A stretch of 64,000 nucleotides of DNA. It comes from Actinomyces glycerinitolerans (GTDB taxonomy: Bacteria > Actinomycetota > Actinomycetes > Actinomycetales > Actinomycetaceae). The notes below the pieces were generated by a model, which saw nothing but the letters and a program-made list of their open reading frames with translations, made no database searches and was not told the DNA's origin. The stretch covers positions 372,001 to 436,000 of the forward strand of contig NZ_FQTT01000001.1 of assembly GCF_900098745.1 (NCBI RefSeq), written 5' to 3'. Shown piece by piece: positions 25,693-36,165 of the stretch. Position 1 is the first letter of the stretch; each line of letters begins with the position of its first letter. Made by a program: the position numbers and the translations under genes.

Positions 25693-28600
25693 TCACTCAG
25701 AGCGCAGCGCCTCCACCGGGTCCTCCCGGGCCGCCTTACCCGACGGGATCAGGCCGGCCAGCACCGTGAGCCCCACGGAGATGAGCACCAGGATGATGCC
25801 GGCGCGCACCGGCAGTTGGGCGATGGACTCCACCCCGAAGCGCCCGTATATGAAGGCGTTCAGCGGCAGGCTCACCAGCAGGGTGATGCCCACCCCCATG
25901 AGGCCGGCCATGAGCCCCTCGATGACGGTTTCGGCGTTGAACACGTGGCGGATGTCGGAGCGGGAGGCGCCCACGGCGCGCAGGATGCCGATCTCCTTGC
26001 GGCGCTCCAGCACGGAGATGTAGGTGATGATGGCGATCATGATGGAGGAGACCACCAGGGAGATGGCCACGAAGGCGATCAGCATCCAGGAGATGATGTT
26101 GACGATCCGGGTCACCGAGCTCATCAGCACGCCGACCACGTCGGTGTAGGTGATGACCTTGTCGTCATCGCCGGCGGCCACCTGCGTGGCGTTGTAGTCG
26201 TCCAGGATCTGCTTGACCGCATCCTTGGACTCGAAGTCCTTGGGGTAGATGTCGATCTCGCTGGGGTTTTCCAGGTCCGCCCAGCCCAGCGCGGTCAAGT
26301 TGGTCTCGTAGGTGGCGGGCTCGGTGGTCACCAGCGTGCTGAGCAGCTGGCTGAGCTCCTCCGGAGTCATGTCCAACTGGAACGCCTGGGCGAAGGCGTC
26401 CGGGTCCACGCTGACGGCGTCGGCCAGGTTGGTGGCCAACTGTGTGGTGGCGGCCTCGATCTGGGCGGTTATCTGCGTCTGGATGGCGGTCATCATCTGG
26501 CTCATGGCGGTGGCCATGGCCTGCTGCACGGCGCTGGACAGGGCACTGGTGATGGAGCTGGTGACGGCCCCGGCCACCTGGGAACCGATCTCCGCCACCA
26601 GCTGGTCGCGCACGGCGTCGGAGATATCGGCGACGGCGGGGTCGGATCCCAGGGCGGTGGTGAGGTTCTCGGTGAGCTTGGTCGAGTCGATGACGTCATC
26701 GGAGCCGAGGGTCTGCGCGATGGTGCGCTGCACGTCCTCCTGGGAGAGGTAGTCGGTCACGAGCGTGCCCAGGTCGGGGTCGTCGTCGGGGTCGTCGGGG
26801 TTCTCACCGGCCGCGTGTTCGCCGTAGTAGTCGGTGAATCCGGCGATCAGCCCGTTCATCATGGTGGCGACCTGCTCGTCCGCCCCCTCCTTGATGACGC
26901 CGTCGGACAGGGCCTGGGTAATCAGGGTCACGTAGTCGACGTCGGCGAGCTGGGGGAACTGCTGCTCCAGGTCGGTCAGGCTCAGTGACGACAGGTCCAG
27001 GGCCGACAGGTCCACGTCGGGCTGGGCATTGGCCAGACCGGACAGGTCCAGGCCGGAGAAGTCCATCTGAGTGGTGTCCAGGCCGGACAGGTCGATGCCC
27101 GACAGGTCCATGCCGGAGAGGTCCAGGGCACTGGAGTCGATCTGGAAGGCGGCCCGCAGCTGGGACTCGTCGATATCGAACAGGTTGGTGAAGTCGAATT
27201 CGGTGTCCCCGGTGGCGTCGGCCTCCTCGGCGAAGGTCTTGCCGGTGAACACGTCCACCTCCGGGTCGGCGAGCTGGGCCTTGACGATTTCGGAGTCGGC
27301 GGCCTGCTCCACCAGGTGCTCGGTCAGCGCGGGGGTGTAGTAGACCCCGGGGACGAGCGAAGCCTGGGTGCCTTCCGCGCGCGCAATCCCGACCACGGTC
27401 ATCGTTTCGCCGTCGGCAACCAGATCGGACATGAAGGCGGCGTCGGTGGACTTGTCGGTCCACACCTGGTACTCGGCGTCGTAGGCGTAGTGCTCGTATG
27501 CGGGCACGAGGCTCAGGGTGCGGCCGATGAGGTCGTTGTACGCGTAGGTGCGCTCCGCATCGGGGTCGGCGGAGTCGCCTGCCCCCGCGGTAGCGGTGGA
27601 AGTCGCGCCGGCGGTGGCGGTCGGCCCCGCTGTCGCGTCTGCTGCCGCGCTCGCGGTGGAGTCGGCGGCGGTATCCGCGGCCATTGCGCCGCCGGTCGTG
27701 GTGGCGCCGGGCAGGCTGCCCGCCATCCCCGACACGTAGGTCTGCACCAGCTGCTCCAGCTCATTGTGCTCGCGCAGGCCGAGCGCGTACTCGGTCAGGT
27801 CGCTCATGCGGCCGTCCTCGGGCAGGACGATGACCAGTTCGTTGTACGCGGTGGGCCAGCGGCCGGCGGCGACCTCGTACTGGTCGGCGTACAGATCCGT
27901 GTCGGTGGCCAGCTGCTGGAAGGCGGTCATTTGCATGGTGGCCGTCATGGCTCCGAAGCTGGAGAAGGCCGTATCCGGGTTGACCTGGGTGGGCATCTGT
28001 CCGGCGGAGTCGGCGTCGACCGGCAGGTACAGCTGCGGGGTGACGTCGTAGAGGTACTCGATGGCGTTGGTGTAGGTGGAGACGTTGCCGCCGTCGGCGT
28101 CGAAGTAGGACTTGAGAGAGGCAAGGTCGTTGGTGTTGGCCGAACCGAGCATGTTGCTCAGGGCACGCCGCTCCCCCACCACGCCGTCGGGCAGGTCGTC
28201 CTGTGTGGTGGTCTCGGTGGCCTGGGCGATCAGGGAGGTGTAATCCATGCCCAGTCGCTCGATCTGCAGCGGGTAGGAAGAGAGGGTCTCCTCCTCAGTG
28301 CGGGCGATGTAGGCGTTCACCCCGTTGGCGAGCGCCAGGATCAGGGCAATACCGATGATGCCGATGGACCCCGCGAAGGAGGTCATCAGGGTGCGGCCCT
28401 TCTTGGTCATCAGGTTGCTGAAGGACAGCGACAGGGCGGTGAGCGGCCCCATGCGAGTGCGCCGCGGCGGCCGGGCCTCGCGGGCGTCGTCGGCCGCAGG
28501 CGTGTAGGGCGCGGTGTCTGAGGTGATGCGCCCGTCGGCGAGCTCGACGATGCGAGTGGCGTAGTCGTGGGCGAGCTCGGGGTTGTGAGTGACCATGATG

Positions 28601-29184
28601 ACCAGCCGGTCGGAGGCGACCTCGCGCAGCAGGTCCATCACCTGGATGGAGGTGGTTGAGTCCAGGGCGCCGGTGGGCTCGTCGGCCAGCAGGATCTCCG
28701 GGTCGTTGATCAGGGCGCGGGCGATGGCGACGCGCTGCATCTGGCCGCCCGAGAGCTGGCTCGGTCGCTTGTGCACGTGCTCGGACAGCCCCACCTGATC
28801 CAGGGCCTCCAGGGCCCGACGGCGCCGCTCCCCGCGAGAGACGCCGGTCAGGGTCAGGGCTAGCTCCACGTTGGCCAGCACGCTCTGGTGCGGGATGAGG
28901 TTGTAGGACTGGAAGACGAAGCCGATGCGGTTGTTGCGGTAGGCGTCCCAGTCGCGACTGCGGTAGTCCTTGGTGGATACGCCGTCGATGACCAAATCCC
29001 CGGAGTCGAAGTGGTCCAGGCCGCCGATGATGTTGAGCATGGTGGTCTTGCCACTGCCGGACTGGCCGAGCACCGCGACGAACTCATTGTCCCGGAAGGA
29101 CACGGTCACGCCGTCGAGGGCGGTCTGGTCGAGTGAGGCGGTGCGATAGGACTTGGTTATCTCGTGCAGCTCAAGCATGGGCAC
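25693..29184 (-). CDS. large MacB-like ABC transporter, ATPase fused to FtsX permease, with pentapeptide-like repeats
   Basis: This 1163-residue protein has an N-terminal LolD/MacB-type ATPase (Walker [12 protein letters not shown] at about 40-50; [33 protein letters not shown]). A first membrane segment follows near 270-295, then a very long extracellular region (about 300-1020), then three membrane segments of an FtsX permease ending [16 protein letters not shown] ([13 protein letters not shown]). The extracellular part is Asp/Ala/Thr-rich. At about 683-731 it carries five-residue repeats of the kind [15 protein letters not shown]. Such proteins act as mechanotransmitters for lipoproteins, peptides or cell-envelope stress rather than as classic pumps. 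No separate periplasmic partner is adjacent. Confidence 0.9.
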   Translation of the reverse strand: MPMLELHEITKSYRTASLDQTALDGVTVSFRDNEFVAVLGQSGSGKTTMLNIIGGLDHFDSGDLVIDGVSTKDYRSRDWDAYRNNRIGFVFQSYNLIPHQSVLANVELALTLTGVSRGERRRRALEALDQVGLSEHVHKRPSQLSGGQMQRVAIARALINDPEILLADEPTGALDSTTSIQVMDLLREVASDRLVIMVTHNPELAHDYATRIVELADGRITSDTAPYTPAADDAREARPPRRTRMGPLTALSLSFSNLMTKKGRTLMTSFAGSIGIIGIALILALANGVNAYIARTEEETLSSYPLQIERLGMDYTSLIAQATETTTQDDLPDGVVGERRALSNMLGSANTNDLASLKSYFDADGGNVSTYTNAIEYLYDVTPQLYLPVDADSAGQMPTQVNPDTAFSSFGAMTATMQMTAFQQLATDTDLYADQYEVAAGRWPTAYNELVIVLPEDGRMSDLTEYALGLREHNELEQLVQTYVSGMAGSLPGATTTGGAMAADTAADSTASAAADATAGPTATAGATSTATAGAGDSADPDAERTYAYNDLIGRTLSLVPAYEHYAYDAEYQVWTDKSTDAAFMSDLVADGETMTVVGIARAEGTQASLVPGVYYTPALTEHLVEQAADSEIVKAQLADPEVDVFTGKTFAEEADATGDTEFDFTNLFDIDESQLRAAFQIDSSALDLSGMDLSGIDLSGLDTTQMDFSGLDLSGLANAQPDVDLSALDLSSLSLTDLEQQFPQLADVDYVTLITQALSDGVIKEGADEQVATMMNGLIAGFTDYYGEHAAGENPDDPDDDPDLGTLVTDYLSQEDVQRTIAQTLGSDDVIDSTKLTENLTTALGSDPAVADISDAVRDQLVAEIGSQVAGAVTSSITSALSSAVQQAMATAMSQMMTAIQTQITAQIEAATTQLATNLADAVSVDPDAFAQAFQLDMTPEELSQLLSTLVTTEPATYETNLTALGWADLENPSEIDIYPKDFESKDAVKQILDDYNATQVAAGDDDKVITYTDVVGVLMSSVTRIVNIISWMLIAFVAISLVVSSIMIAIITYISVLERRKEIGILRAVGASRSDIRHVFNAETVIEGLMAGLMGVGITLLVSLPLNAFIYGRFGVESIAQLPVRAGIILVLISVGLTVLAGLIPSGKAAREDPVEALRSE

Positions 29185-29255
29185 TCCGGAGCGGGGGTCG
29201 AGTCCCGAACCCTATGCCGTTTTCCTGAAAGAACCAACAAAGCCCGCCACCCCTC

Positions 29256-29290
29256 GCCGAGATCGGTAGAACTTACGTACCGAGATCGGT
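29256..29290. repeat. two copies of the CCGAGATCGGTAGA motif
   Basis: Two copies of CCGAGATCGGTAGA, 23 bases apart, lie in the 129-base gap between the ABC gene start and the sirtuin-like gene stop. They match the dispersed motif at 4131 and at 36166-36231. Confidence 0.6.
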
Positions 29291-29313
29291 AGATATGACG
29301 TGCAGCCCCGGAT

Positions 29314-30213
29314 TCAGCCCAGTCGCTCACGCAAGGCGGACAGGGCGGCACCGAGGTCGGCGTCGATGAGGATGGAGCGGTCGGCGATCTCGCGGGGCGT
29401 GCCCGGCTCCAGTGACAGCGCCGCATAGGTGGCCTCGGGGTTGGCGTGCACGCGTCGCCAGAAGGGGTACTTGATGATGCCGGGCGTGTTCATACCCACC
29501 CCGAGCTCGAGGTGGAGCACGCGCCCGGCCTGATGGGTGTCGGCCCAGGCGACGTAGCGCTCGGCGGCGGCATACCAGCCGGCGTCCTGAACGAAGGTGT
29601 CGTCCGAGCGCAGGTTGGTGGTCAAGGGTTCACCGCAGCGCGGGCAGGTGGGCAGCAGACGCGTGGGCACGCGCATCGGGGTACCGGCGGCGGCTCCGGC
29701 CCGCTCAGCGGCGTCCATGGCGACGACGGCGTCGTGGTTGTCATAGGTGTCCTGGCTGCAGGGCACGGAGCACTGGAACAGGCCGTAGTCGCCCTGGGTG
29801 TAGAACAGGCGGTCCTTGGGGAAGCCGGAGTTCTGAAAGCGGTGGTCGACGTTGGTGGTCAGCACGAAGAAGTCGCGCCCGTCCAGCAGGGCGTACAGGT
29901 CGCGGTAGACGGCGCCGGGCCCGGACTCGTAGCGCTGGAGGAGGATATTGCGCGCCCAGAAGGCCCACTTCTCCTCCGGCGTGGGGAAGGGGTAGAAGCC
30001 GCCGGAGTAGGCGTCGGTGATGCCGCGGGCGGCGTGGAAGTCGGCGAAGCGCGCCTCGAATGCGGGGCCGGCGTGCGCGTCGCCGTCGGCGACCGACAGC
30101 CCGGCGCCGGCACCGACTAGTACGGCGTCCGCGCCGGCCAGCGCCTCGGCGAGGCGGTCAATACGGGCCAGGTTGGCGGCGTCGAGCGGCGGAGTCGGCG
30201 GGGTGGTAGTCAC
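29314..30213 (-). CDS. Sir2-family protein resembling class M (SirTM)
   Basis: A 299-residue sirtuin-fold protein read from GTG at 30213. The Rossmann NAD loop is VLVGAGAGLS (31-40). In canonical sirtuins the catalytic site is TQN-D ... HG. Here it is TTNVD (Asn121) followed by YTQGD, with Gln140 where the catalytic His should be. The zinc site is intact (Cys148, Cys152, Cys190, Cys193). The His-to-Gln change and 19-residue spacing fit class M sirtuins, known as protein ADP-ribosyltransferases that act on a lipoylated GcvH-like carrier with a linked macrodomain. No macrodomain, GcvH-L or lipoate ligase gene is in this window. Start choice is uncertain for lack of a ribosome-binding site. Confidence 0.82.
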   Translation of the reverse strand: MTTTPPTPPLDAANLARIDRLAEALAGADAVLVGAGAGLSVADGDAHAGPAFEARFADFHAARGITDAYSGGFYPFPTPEEKWAFWARNILLQRYESGPGAVYRDLYALLDGRDFFVLTTNVDHRFQNSGFPKDRLFYTQGDYGLFQCSVPCSQDTYDNHDAVVAMDAAERAGAAAGTPMRVPTRLLPTCPRCGEPLTTNLRSDDTFVQDAGWYAAAERYVAWADTHQAGRVLHLELGVGMNTPGIIKYPFWRRVHANPEATYAALSLEPGTPREIADRSILIDADLGAALSALRERLG

Positions 30214-30319
30214 CCGGGCGATTATGGCGATTCGAGGTATTTGGGGCAAGGGCACACCCCACAGCCGTGCATCGCCCTGGCCCACACCGCCCGGCCCGCA
30301 CCGGCTGGCGACCGCGGCC

Positions 30320-31168
30320 TCAGTCGTCCAGGATGCCCGCCCAGGCCAGGAAGTCCACGGTCCACCCCACCGCCATCTCGTAGTTCGCGTCCCCGAAGCC
30401 GTGGCCCGCGCCCGGGATGCGCTCCAGGCGGGCGTCGGGAAGGGTGCGGGCGGCCGCCTGCGAGACGGCGAGCGGCACGTCGGCGTCCGCATCGCCGTGC
30501 ACCAGCAGCACCGGGGAGCGGTAGCCGCGCATGGCCGCCTCCACGTCCCGGTCCCACAGGTCGTGGGCGAAGTCGCGCCCGAGGATGATGTCGCGACCGT
30601 CGACCCGGGAGGTGAAGGTCTCCGGCACCGCGGCGAGTCTCCCGAAGCGGCGCCGCACCGCACCCGGGGCCGCGAGCGCCGGGTACCACAGAGCCAGCGC
30701 GGCGATCTGCGCCGGATGGTTGGCGGCCGCGAGCATCGCCACCAGCCCGCCCTGGCTGCGGCCGAACAGGGCGGTGCGGGCGGCGTCGATGAAGGGCCAG
30801 GTGCGGGCCATGCCCAACACCGCCTCCAAGTCGGCGTGCTCGGTGCCGATGGTCATGGCGGTGGTGGGCCCCGCCGTCGGGGCCCCGCCCCCACGGAAGT
30901 GCGGGGCGATGGTGACGGCGCCCGCGGCGGCCAGGCGCTGGGCGACGGGCGCCACGCGCAGCCCGGACTCCCCCAGGCCGTGGCAGCACACCACCAGCGG
31001 GGCGCGCACCCGCCCGGCTGCGGCGGCGCGGGGCACGTATGCCAGGGCGTGGACGAGCCCGCCCGGGTCGGCGCCCGCGGCGGGCACACGTGCGGTCAGC
31101 TCGCGGGCGAGGTAGTCGTTCGTCTGGTCTTCCACCTCGGCTCCCGGCCGGCCGCCGGCCTCACGCAC
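30320..31168 (-). CDS. alpha/beta hydrolase (paralogue B)
   Basis: A 282-residue serine hydrolase. The oxyanion segment is VVCCHGLGES, the nucleophile elbow is FGRSQGG (Ser in GxSxG), the acid is in LLVHGDADADVP, and the His is in GAGHGFGDA. It overlaps the upstream paralogue by eight bases and shares its fold layout, order of motifs and an ALxxWYPAL segment, so the two come from a duplication. It resembles dienelactone hydrolase or acyl-peptidase-like esterases. The substrate is unknown, with no signal peptide. Confidence 0.88.
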   Translation of the reverse strand: MREAGGRPGAEVEDQTNDYLARELTARVPAAGADPGGLVHALAYVPRAAAAGRVRAPLVVCCHGLGESGLRVAPVAQRLAAAGAVTIAPHFRGGGAPTAGPTTAMTIGTEHADLEAVLGMARTWPFIDAARTALFGRSQGGLVAMLAAANHPAQIAALALWYPALAAPGAVRRRFGRLAAVPETFTSRVDGRDIILGRDFAHDLWDRDVEAAMRGYRSPVLLVHGDADADVPLAVSQAAARTLPDARLERIPGAGHGFGDANYEMAVGWTVDFLAWAGILDD

Positions 31169-32000
31169 GGGCGTCGCCCACGAGGCCGGCGGTGCGCAGG
31201 TGGGCTGTGGTGGCGTCCAGCGCCTTCGTCAGGTCGGCGCCGTGGAAGCCGTGGTCCGCCCCGTCGATGGGCAGGAAGCGGGCGTCGGTGTAGGTCTCGG
31301 CGGCACGTGCGCCGTAGGCGACGGGGACGAGGGAGTCGTCGGTGCCGTGGATGATGAGCGTCGGTCCGGGATAGCTACCGATCTGCGCGTAGACGTCGAG
31401 GTCCCACACGTCTTCGGCGTAGCGGCGCCCCAGGCGCTGCCCCATCCAGGCGAAGGTCTCGCCCACCCCGTCCAGCGAGCCGAGGCCCCGGTGGAGGTCG
31501 TCGGCGATGCACAGGGCCGGGTACCAGGCGACCAGTGCCGCCACCTGCGCTGGCCGGCGGGCGGCGGTGAGCATGGCGACGGCGCCGCCCTGTGACTTGC
31601 CCAGCAGGGCGATGCGCTCCGGGTCGATGCCCGCCCAGGGGCCGGAGTCGGCCCCGGCGCCCGCGCGTGCGGCATCGAGCACGGCCTCGAGGTCTGTTAC
31701 CTCCGTGAGCACGCTCATGCCGGTCATGTCGGCGCCGGCCCAGCCGCCGTTGAAGGTGAAGCGGTAGGTCGCCAGGCCGAGGGCGGCCAGGTGGTCGGCC
31801 ACGTCGGCGGTGCCGTGCAGCGAGTCCGTGAAGCCGTGGCAGCAGATCACCAGCGGGAGGCGTCGTTCGGGAGTGGCGCCGACGCCGTCGCCCGCCGCGT
31901 CCGGGAGGGTGAGCACGCCCTCCATGGGAGCGCCCTGGGAGACGACGTCGAGGCGCTCGCGCCGTAGGCGGGGGCTATGCCGGGGAGGGAAACGGGTCAT
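31161..32000 (-). CDS. alpha/beta hydrolase (paralogue A)
   Basis: A 279-residue serine hydrolase with [10 protein letters not shown], the nucleophile elbow LGKSQGG, acid in [11 protein letters not shown], and His in GADHGFHG. Its ATG at 32000 overlaps the upstream alkylguanine methyltransferase stop by four bases. The family resembles cinnamoyl/feruloyl-esterase-like bacterial hydrolases acting on short acyl esters. The reaction is not determined. It is co-transcribed and probably translationally coupled with paralogue B and the ogt-like gene. Confidence 0.88.
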   Translation of the reverse strand: MTRFPPRHSPRLRRERLDVVSQGAPMEGVLTLPDAAGDGVGATPERRLPLVICCHGFTDSLHGTADVADHLAALGLATYRFTFNGGWAGADMTGMSVLTEVTDLEAVLDAARAGAGADSGPWAGIDPERIALLGKSQGGAVAMLTAARRPAQVAALVAWYPALCIADDLHRGLGSLDGVGETFAWMGQRLGRRYAEDVWDLDVYAQIGSYPGPTLIIHGTDDSLVPVAYGARAAETYTDARFLPIDGADHGFHGADLTKALDATTAHLRTAGLVGDARA

Positions 32001-32572
32001 GCAATCATCACTCCTTCCAGCCGCAGCAGGGCGGCCTTGCGTTCGGGCCCGCCCGCGTAGCCGGTGAGGGACCCGTCGGCGCCCAGCACGCGGTGGCAGG
32101 GCACGAGGATGCTGACCGGGTTGCGGCCGACGGCGGAGCCGACGGCGCGGGCGGAGGTGGGGCGGCCGGTCGCGGCGGCGAGGTCGGCGGCGATGTGCCC
32201 GTAGGTGGTGGTCTGCCCGCGCGGGATGGTGCGCAGCCGGTCCCAGACGCGCCGTTGGAAGTCGGTGCCGCCGGGCGCCAGGTCGGGGGTCGGGCCGGGG
32301 TCATCGCCGGTGAAGTAGTGCTCCAGCCAGGCCCGTGCGGCCGCCAGTGCGGCGGGCTCGTCCGGGTCGCCCGCGGCCACGGGCCGGGCGTCGTCGGCGA
32401 GTCCGGCGCGGTCGTGGCGCTGCCCGTCGAACCAGACGCCGACGACGGCCCCGCCGTCGGGCAGCCCCTCCCCCGCGGCGATGGCGAGCGTCATGGGGCC
32501 CAGCGGGGAGTCGAAAGCGCAGAGGTAATTCGTGGCCGGTGGCACAGCCTCTGACTGTACTCGCGTCCCCAC
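31997..32572 (-). CDS. ogt: methylated-DNA--protein-cysteine methyltransferase
   Basis: A suicidal DNA-repair protein that moves alkyl groups from O6-alkylguanine to its own cysteine. The active site [19 protein letters not shown] is complete, and [24 protein letters not shown] is the DNA-binding helix region. I use GTG at 32572 (191 residues), since the frame further upstream lacks family similarity; a few other starts are possible. It is translationally coupled to the downstream hydrolase and lies 107 bases after the ISP-like methyltransferase stop. Confidence 0.92.
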   Translation of the reverse strand: MGTRVQSEAVPPATNYLCAFDSPLGPMTLAIAAGEGLPDGGAVVGVWFDGQRHDRAGLADDARPVAAGDPDEPAALAAARAWLEHYFTGDDPGPTPDLAPGGTDFQRRVWDRLRTIPRGQTTTYGHIAADLAAATGRPTSARAVGSAVGRNPVSILVPCHRVLGADGSLTGYAGGPERKAALLRLEGVMIA

Positions 32573-32679
32573 GCCCGCCGGTAGCGGCCCGTGGACATCA
32601 TCGACGACGCCATCGGCGGGCGGATCGGCGACGGCGCGAGTGATCGGCCCGACTGCTGCGCCGCGATCTGCGCGAGTTG

Positions 32680-34740
32680 TTAGGAGGCCGGGTGCTGGAC
32701 GGTCGGTCGAGGGAGGCTCCATGCCGCGCCGCTCTCTGGCGCGATCGGCTGCCATCCCTGCTCCCAGTTCTGCGGGTCGGGCAATCCGCGGTGGTACAGG
32801 ACGGTGCATTCGTCGTTCGGTTCACCGGCGTGGGCGGCGATGAGGAGGACGGTGTCCTGGTAAGGCGCCGTGGCGCCCGCGCCTCCGCGGGGATCGATAA
32901 CGCGGATACTGTCCATCTGCGCGATGAGGCGGTGCCGGAGTCCGGTGTATTCCGGTTCCTCAATCAGGGCGGCGTCGATGACGAGGGCAATAACGCCGTA
33001 GTCGGGGATGTGCTCGCACGCCCAGGTCAGTATGCGCGTGTCCATATTGGCCGGTGTCGGAGCTCCGGCGGCGTCGTATGCGGCGGCGAGCCTGGCGTCC
33101 AGGGCGGCGTACCGTGATTCCCGTACCTCGGCGGCCGCTTGCCCGCGGGGCGGGTTGCAGACGATTACGCGGGGTGGGTAGTGGCAGATGGTGGCCTTGT
33201 CGAACTCGTCCTGCTCGAACCATGTGGGCTGGAGGGGGTAGGTGGTGGTGTACAGGCGTTGCGGCGCCGGGCCGAGTGCCGGCAGGTCCAGGAGCAGGGG
33301 ATCGGCGAGGACCCGCAGTGGCAGCTGGAGCTCGGCGTCGGCGAAGGGGCTCCAGCCCGGTTGGGTCGGCCAGCCCTGCGCCTCCTGAGCGATCTCGATT
33401 CGTGTGTTGGTGAGGTACCTGGACATGACGCCGGGGCTGATCGTGTGCGCATCGCCGCGAGGCCACATGGTCTTCGCCGTCTGCTGGCTGACGGCTCCGG
33501 GGATGTAGAAGCGTGAGAGAAGTTCGCCCGCTCCGGTCATCGGGTCGAGGACGTGGGCGTGCTGGGGGTTGCGCAGCCCGAAGGGGCGCAGGTAGCGCAG
33601 AGCCATCTCGTCGGCGGCCCATGTGAGGGCGTCGGCGAGCGCATCCGGCAGAGGGGCGTTGATCCTGCTCATGGCCTCGGGGAAGACGGGATTGAGGAAG
33701 TTCGCGACGAACTCGTCGAACAGCGCCGTGCGGAAATGGCGGTCGGAGTCGATCCAGCTGCGACGTTGGACCAGGGAGCGCAGTTCCTCCAGTGGTGCGA
33801 GCAGCTCGCGAATCGACTCGCTGGGCATCGGTGCCTCAATGAGGTCAAGCAGCGAGCGCATGCTCTCGACGTTCCGCGGCCCGCTGGTGCGGTATTCCGC
33901 CGCGGTGAGGCCGGAGGGCTCACGCAGGAGATTGCCAGTGAGGACGGCATGGACGGTGAGTTCCTCCGCCACTCGCCGCTCCCCCACGATGCCGGTGTCG
34001 CGCTCAAGCACGGAGAGGAGACCGCGGATCCACGGGTCACTCCGGCGCAGGCGCAGCTGGTCGGCGAAGAAGGCTTCCAGGTCCGTGCGCGCCTTGCGCC
34101 CCACGGCGGCCCAGCGTTCCCAGTCGATGGGGCCGACGATGTCATCGGCGACCCGGACCAGTGCCCGGTCGCGCTCGGGGCCGGACGCGGTCTCGGCGTG
34201 AATGATCGTCGTCTTCTCGGGCAGGGTGTAGCCCTGCCCGCCGCGTCCAGCTGCAAGGTTGTCCGAGTCGCGCGCAGGATGCCTGGACAGCACCTGCCAC
34301 ACTCGGGTGAGCAGCGAGGCCGTCGGCGCCGGGGCATCGGCCGGGCATGGTGCCTGGGTTCCGGCGATGACGGGTACGACGACGTTCAGGCGGCTTGAGC
34401 GCACGGGAACGCACAGGGCGTTGACGACCATGGTGGCCAGCTCCGCATCGCTCAGGTCCGGCGGCACTACGAGCGTGGCGCCGCGCAGGTCACTGTCGGC
34501 CACGGCGTCGCGGGCATGTGCGAGCGGCGACTGCGCAGAGACGATCGCTACCACCACGCTCGCCTGGTTGATCACCACCGGTTCGGTGACAGGGTCCATG
34601 AGCTGTGCCGGAACCAGGCTGCACTGGGCGCCGAGCAGACCCATCCGTCCCGAAAGCCGCGCCTTCTCGCGAGCACGCCGCACTCGGTCCTGATCTGGGT
34701 CCATCGCTGATCTGGGCGCGAAGCCCTCCATACCGGTCAT
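32680..34740 (-). CDS. shortened, divergent type ISP restriction enzyme relative (coupler plus methyltransferase only)
   Basis: A 686-residue protein whose order of segments follows the C-terminal half of type ISP restriction-modification enzymes. About 85-126 resembles the end of the helicase domain but without a motif VI arginine finger. VWQVLSRHP (147-155) and [13 protein letters not shown] (205-217) match the coupler. Methyltransferase motif I is [11 protein letters not shown] (397-407). Motif IV is CNPPRGQ (528-534), with Arg in place of the usual Tyr of NPPY. The following [30 protein letters not shown] and [12 protein letters not shown] blocks align with ISP proteins, then the chain ends before the target-recognition domain. 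The nuclease and helicase core are also absent. It may be a defence remnant, a regulator or a repurposed nucleotide-binding protein. Homology was judged by eye. Confidence 0.7.
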   Translation of the reverse strand: MTGMEGFAPRSAMDPDQDRVRRAREKARLSGRMGLLGAQCSLVPAQLMDPVTEPVVINQASVVVAIVSAQSPLAHARDAVADSDLRGATLVVPPDLSDAELATMVVNALCVPVRSSRLNVVVPVIAGTQAPCPADAPAPTASLLTRVWQVLSRHPARDSDNLAAGRGGQGYTLPEKTTIIHAETASGPERDRALVRVADDIVGPIDWERWAAVGRKARTDLEAFFADQLRLRRSDPWIRGLLSVLERDTGIVGERRVAEELTVHAVLTGNLLREPSGLTAAEYRTSGPRNVESMRSLLDLIEAPMPSESIRELLAPLEELRSLVQRRSWIDSDRHFRTALFDEFVANFLNPVFPEAMSRINAPLPDALADALTWAADEMALRYLRPFGLRNPQHAHVLDPMTGAGELLSRFYIPGAVSQQTAKTMWPRGDAHTISPGVMSRYLTNTRIEIAQEAQGWPTQPGWSPFADAELQLPLRVLADPLLLDLPALGPAPQRLYTTTYPLQPTWFEQDEFDKATICHYPPRVIVCNPPRGQAAAEVRESRYAALDARLAAAYDAAGAPTPANMDTRILTWACEHIPDYGVIALVIDAALIEEPEYTGLRHRLIAQMDSIRVIDPRGGAGATAPYQDTVLLIAAHAGEPNDECTVLYHRGLPDPQNWEQGWQPIAPESGAAWSLPRPTVQHPAS

Positions 34741-35121
34741 GGAGAGAGGGTATGACGCAGCTCTGACACGAATTCGGGGCCGTTAGCCCATGGGCAGCGC
34801 CGGTTCCTTACGCTGCCCAACACCGGGCCGAACTAGCACCTCAGCGCCGATCCGGGCCACCCCAGGTCAGTCGCCCGGCCACCCGCGTCGCGCAAAACGA
34901 CCGGAACAGTCCCGGCGAAAGAGCACCATCCCCAAGACGCACCGTTTGACAACGTTTCTGACAACGACAACAGCCAGCAGGACTACCAGAGTTGACGACT
35001 GCTACCCTGCCATCCAGGCATCACGCCCTAGGTACCTCCACCAAGACCAACCAGGCGATCGACCGTCAATACTCGCCAACACCCATCTGACACCGGCGTC
35101 CAAGTACCAGAAGGAACCGAT
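34741..35121. other. divergent intergenic region
   Basis: 381 bases lie between the ISP-like gene and the GIY-YIG gene, which point away from each other. No ORF is convincing. The composition is lower in GC, and TGACAACG occurs twice 12 bases apart (34947-34954 and 34959-34966), overlapping a TTGACA; this could be a promoter with operator half-sites. Confidence 0.4.
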
Positions 35122-36039
35122 ATGACCTCAGCGCACACCAAGATTGATCCGGCCGTCCAATCCCAAGTTGCGGACGAGCTTGGCCGCTACGTCTATATGC
35201 TCGTCGACCCGCGAGACGGAATCCCCTTTTATGTCGGCAAGGGAAGAGGTGAACGGTTTGGCGCACACGGTCGGGAAGCGATGCTCACAAAGCCAAGGGA
35301 GGACGAGGACGACACTCAAAACACACTAAGCGCTAAAGTCCAAAAGATCCATGACATCCGCTCCAGCGGCCGCCAGCCCCAGATATGGATTCTGCGTTAT
35401 GGGATGACGGAAGCCGAATACACGGCGGCTGAGGCGGTCTGCATAGACCTGCTCCGATCCATGCCGGTGACACCGATCACCGACGGATCATCGCGCCACC
35501 CCGATGGTTTAAAGGAGCAGTTGACGAATGCCCGGCGCGAGCTTAACCGCGGCCATGGGGCAGTGCTTCTCGATGACCTGATCGCCGAGAAGGGAGCACC
35601 CGAGCTCACCTACCCCGGCCCGCTGTTGACAATCAAACTCGGAGGTTGGACAGAGACTCCCGATGGGGAGGATATGCCCGGAGGCTACAAGCGTTATGGT
35701 CATGGATTTCGATCAGAATGGCTGACTCGCGAGGAACGCGAGAAGAACTACCAGGAGATCGGAAAGTCCGCCTGCGGGTGGTGGCATCTTAGCATCCCTA
35801 GGCTAAATAATAGCGGGATCGAATACGCCGTTGCCGTGCATCGCGGCGTCACCCGCGCTCTCCTGAGGATCATTCCGGAAACTTGGGTGTCGCAACAATA
35901 CGGCCCTAGAGACACAAGGAGCGCCTTCCAGTTTGAAATCGTTGACAGCGGACCACTGTTCGACGAGCTTGTCGGCCCGTACGGCCACTGGATTCCATCC
36001 GAGAAACGCAAACAGGGCGCCTTCTACTGGCCGAGGTGA
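35122..36039 (+). CDS. LEM-3-like GIY-YIG nuclease domain protein
   Basis: A 305-residue protein. The N-terminal domain has GRYVYMLVDPRDGIPFYVGKGRGERF (split motif: YVY at 23-25, YVG at 37-39, Arg45 region), then His49, a KVQKIHDI helix, and EAEYTAAEAVCIDLL, which supplies the acidic residue. This matches LEM-3-like GIY-YIG domains, which cut or nick DNA. The C-terminal 170 residues are not recognised; they include WWHLSIPRL and a terminal GAFYWPR and may bind a partner or DNA. Base composition is clearly lower in GC than the core genes. A strong terminator follows. With the divergent ISP-like gene it suggests a defence-type island. Confidence 0.8.
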   Translation: MTSAHTKIDPAVQSQVADELGRYVYMLVDPRDGIPFYVGKGRGERFGAHGREAMLTKPREDEDDTQNTLSAKVQKIHDIRSSGRQPQIWILRYGMTEAEYTAAEAVCIDLLRSMPVTPITDGSSRHPDGLKEQLTNARRELNRGHGAVLLDDLIAEKGAPELTYPGPLLTIKLGGWTETPDGEDMPGGYKRYGHGFRSEWLTREEREKNYQEIGKSACGWWHLSIPRLNNSGIEYAVAVHRGVTRALLRIIPETWVSQQYGPRDTRSAFQFEIVDSGPLFDELVGPYGHWIPSEKRKQGAFYWPR

Positions 36040-36049
36040 GCCAGCCCGG

Positions 36050-36086
36050 TTTCTCTGGAGCGTCCGCCCAAGGCGCTCCAGAGAAA
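36050..36086 (+). terminator. terminator after the GIY-YIG gene
   Basis: A perfect 13-bp stem (TTTCTCTGGAGCG) with an 11-base loop starts 11 bases after the stop. Confidence 0.8.
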
Positions 36087-36165
36087 ACCGTGCCGACTAC
36101 GGAACTACCTACCGGCGACCCTGCGGCGAGCCGCACAGCCCACACAGCCATCCACGCCTCGGCAG

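Noticed and set aside
24628..26988. Long plus-strand ORF of 786 codons
   Set aside because: It is antisense to the amylase and MacB-like genes, Gly/Val/Asp/His-rich, without any domain. This is the usual GC-rich antisense shadow.
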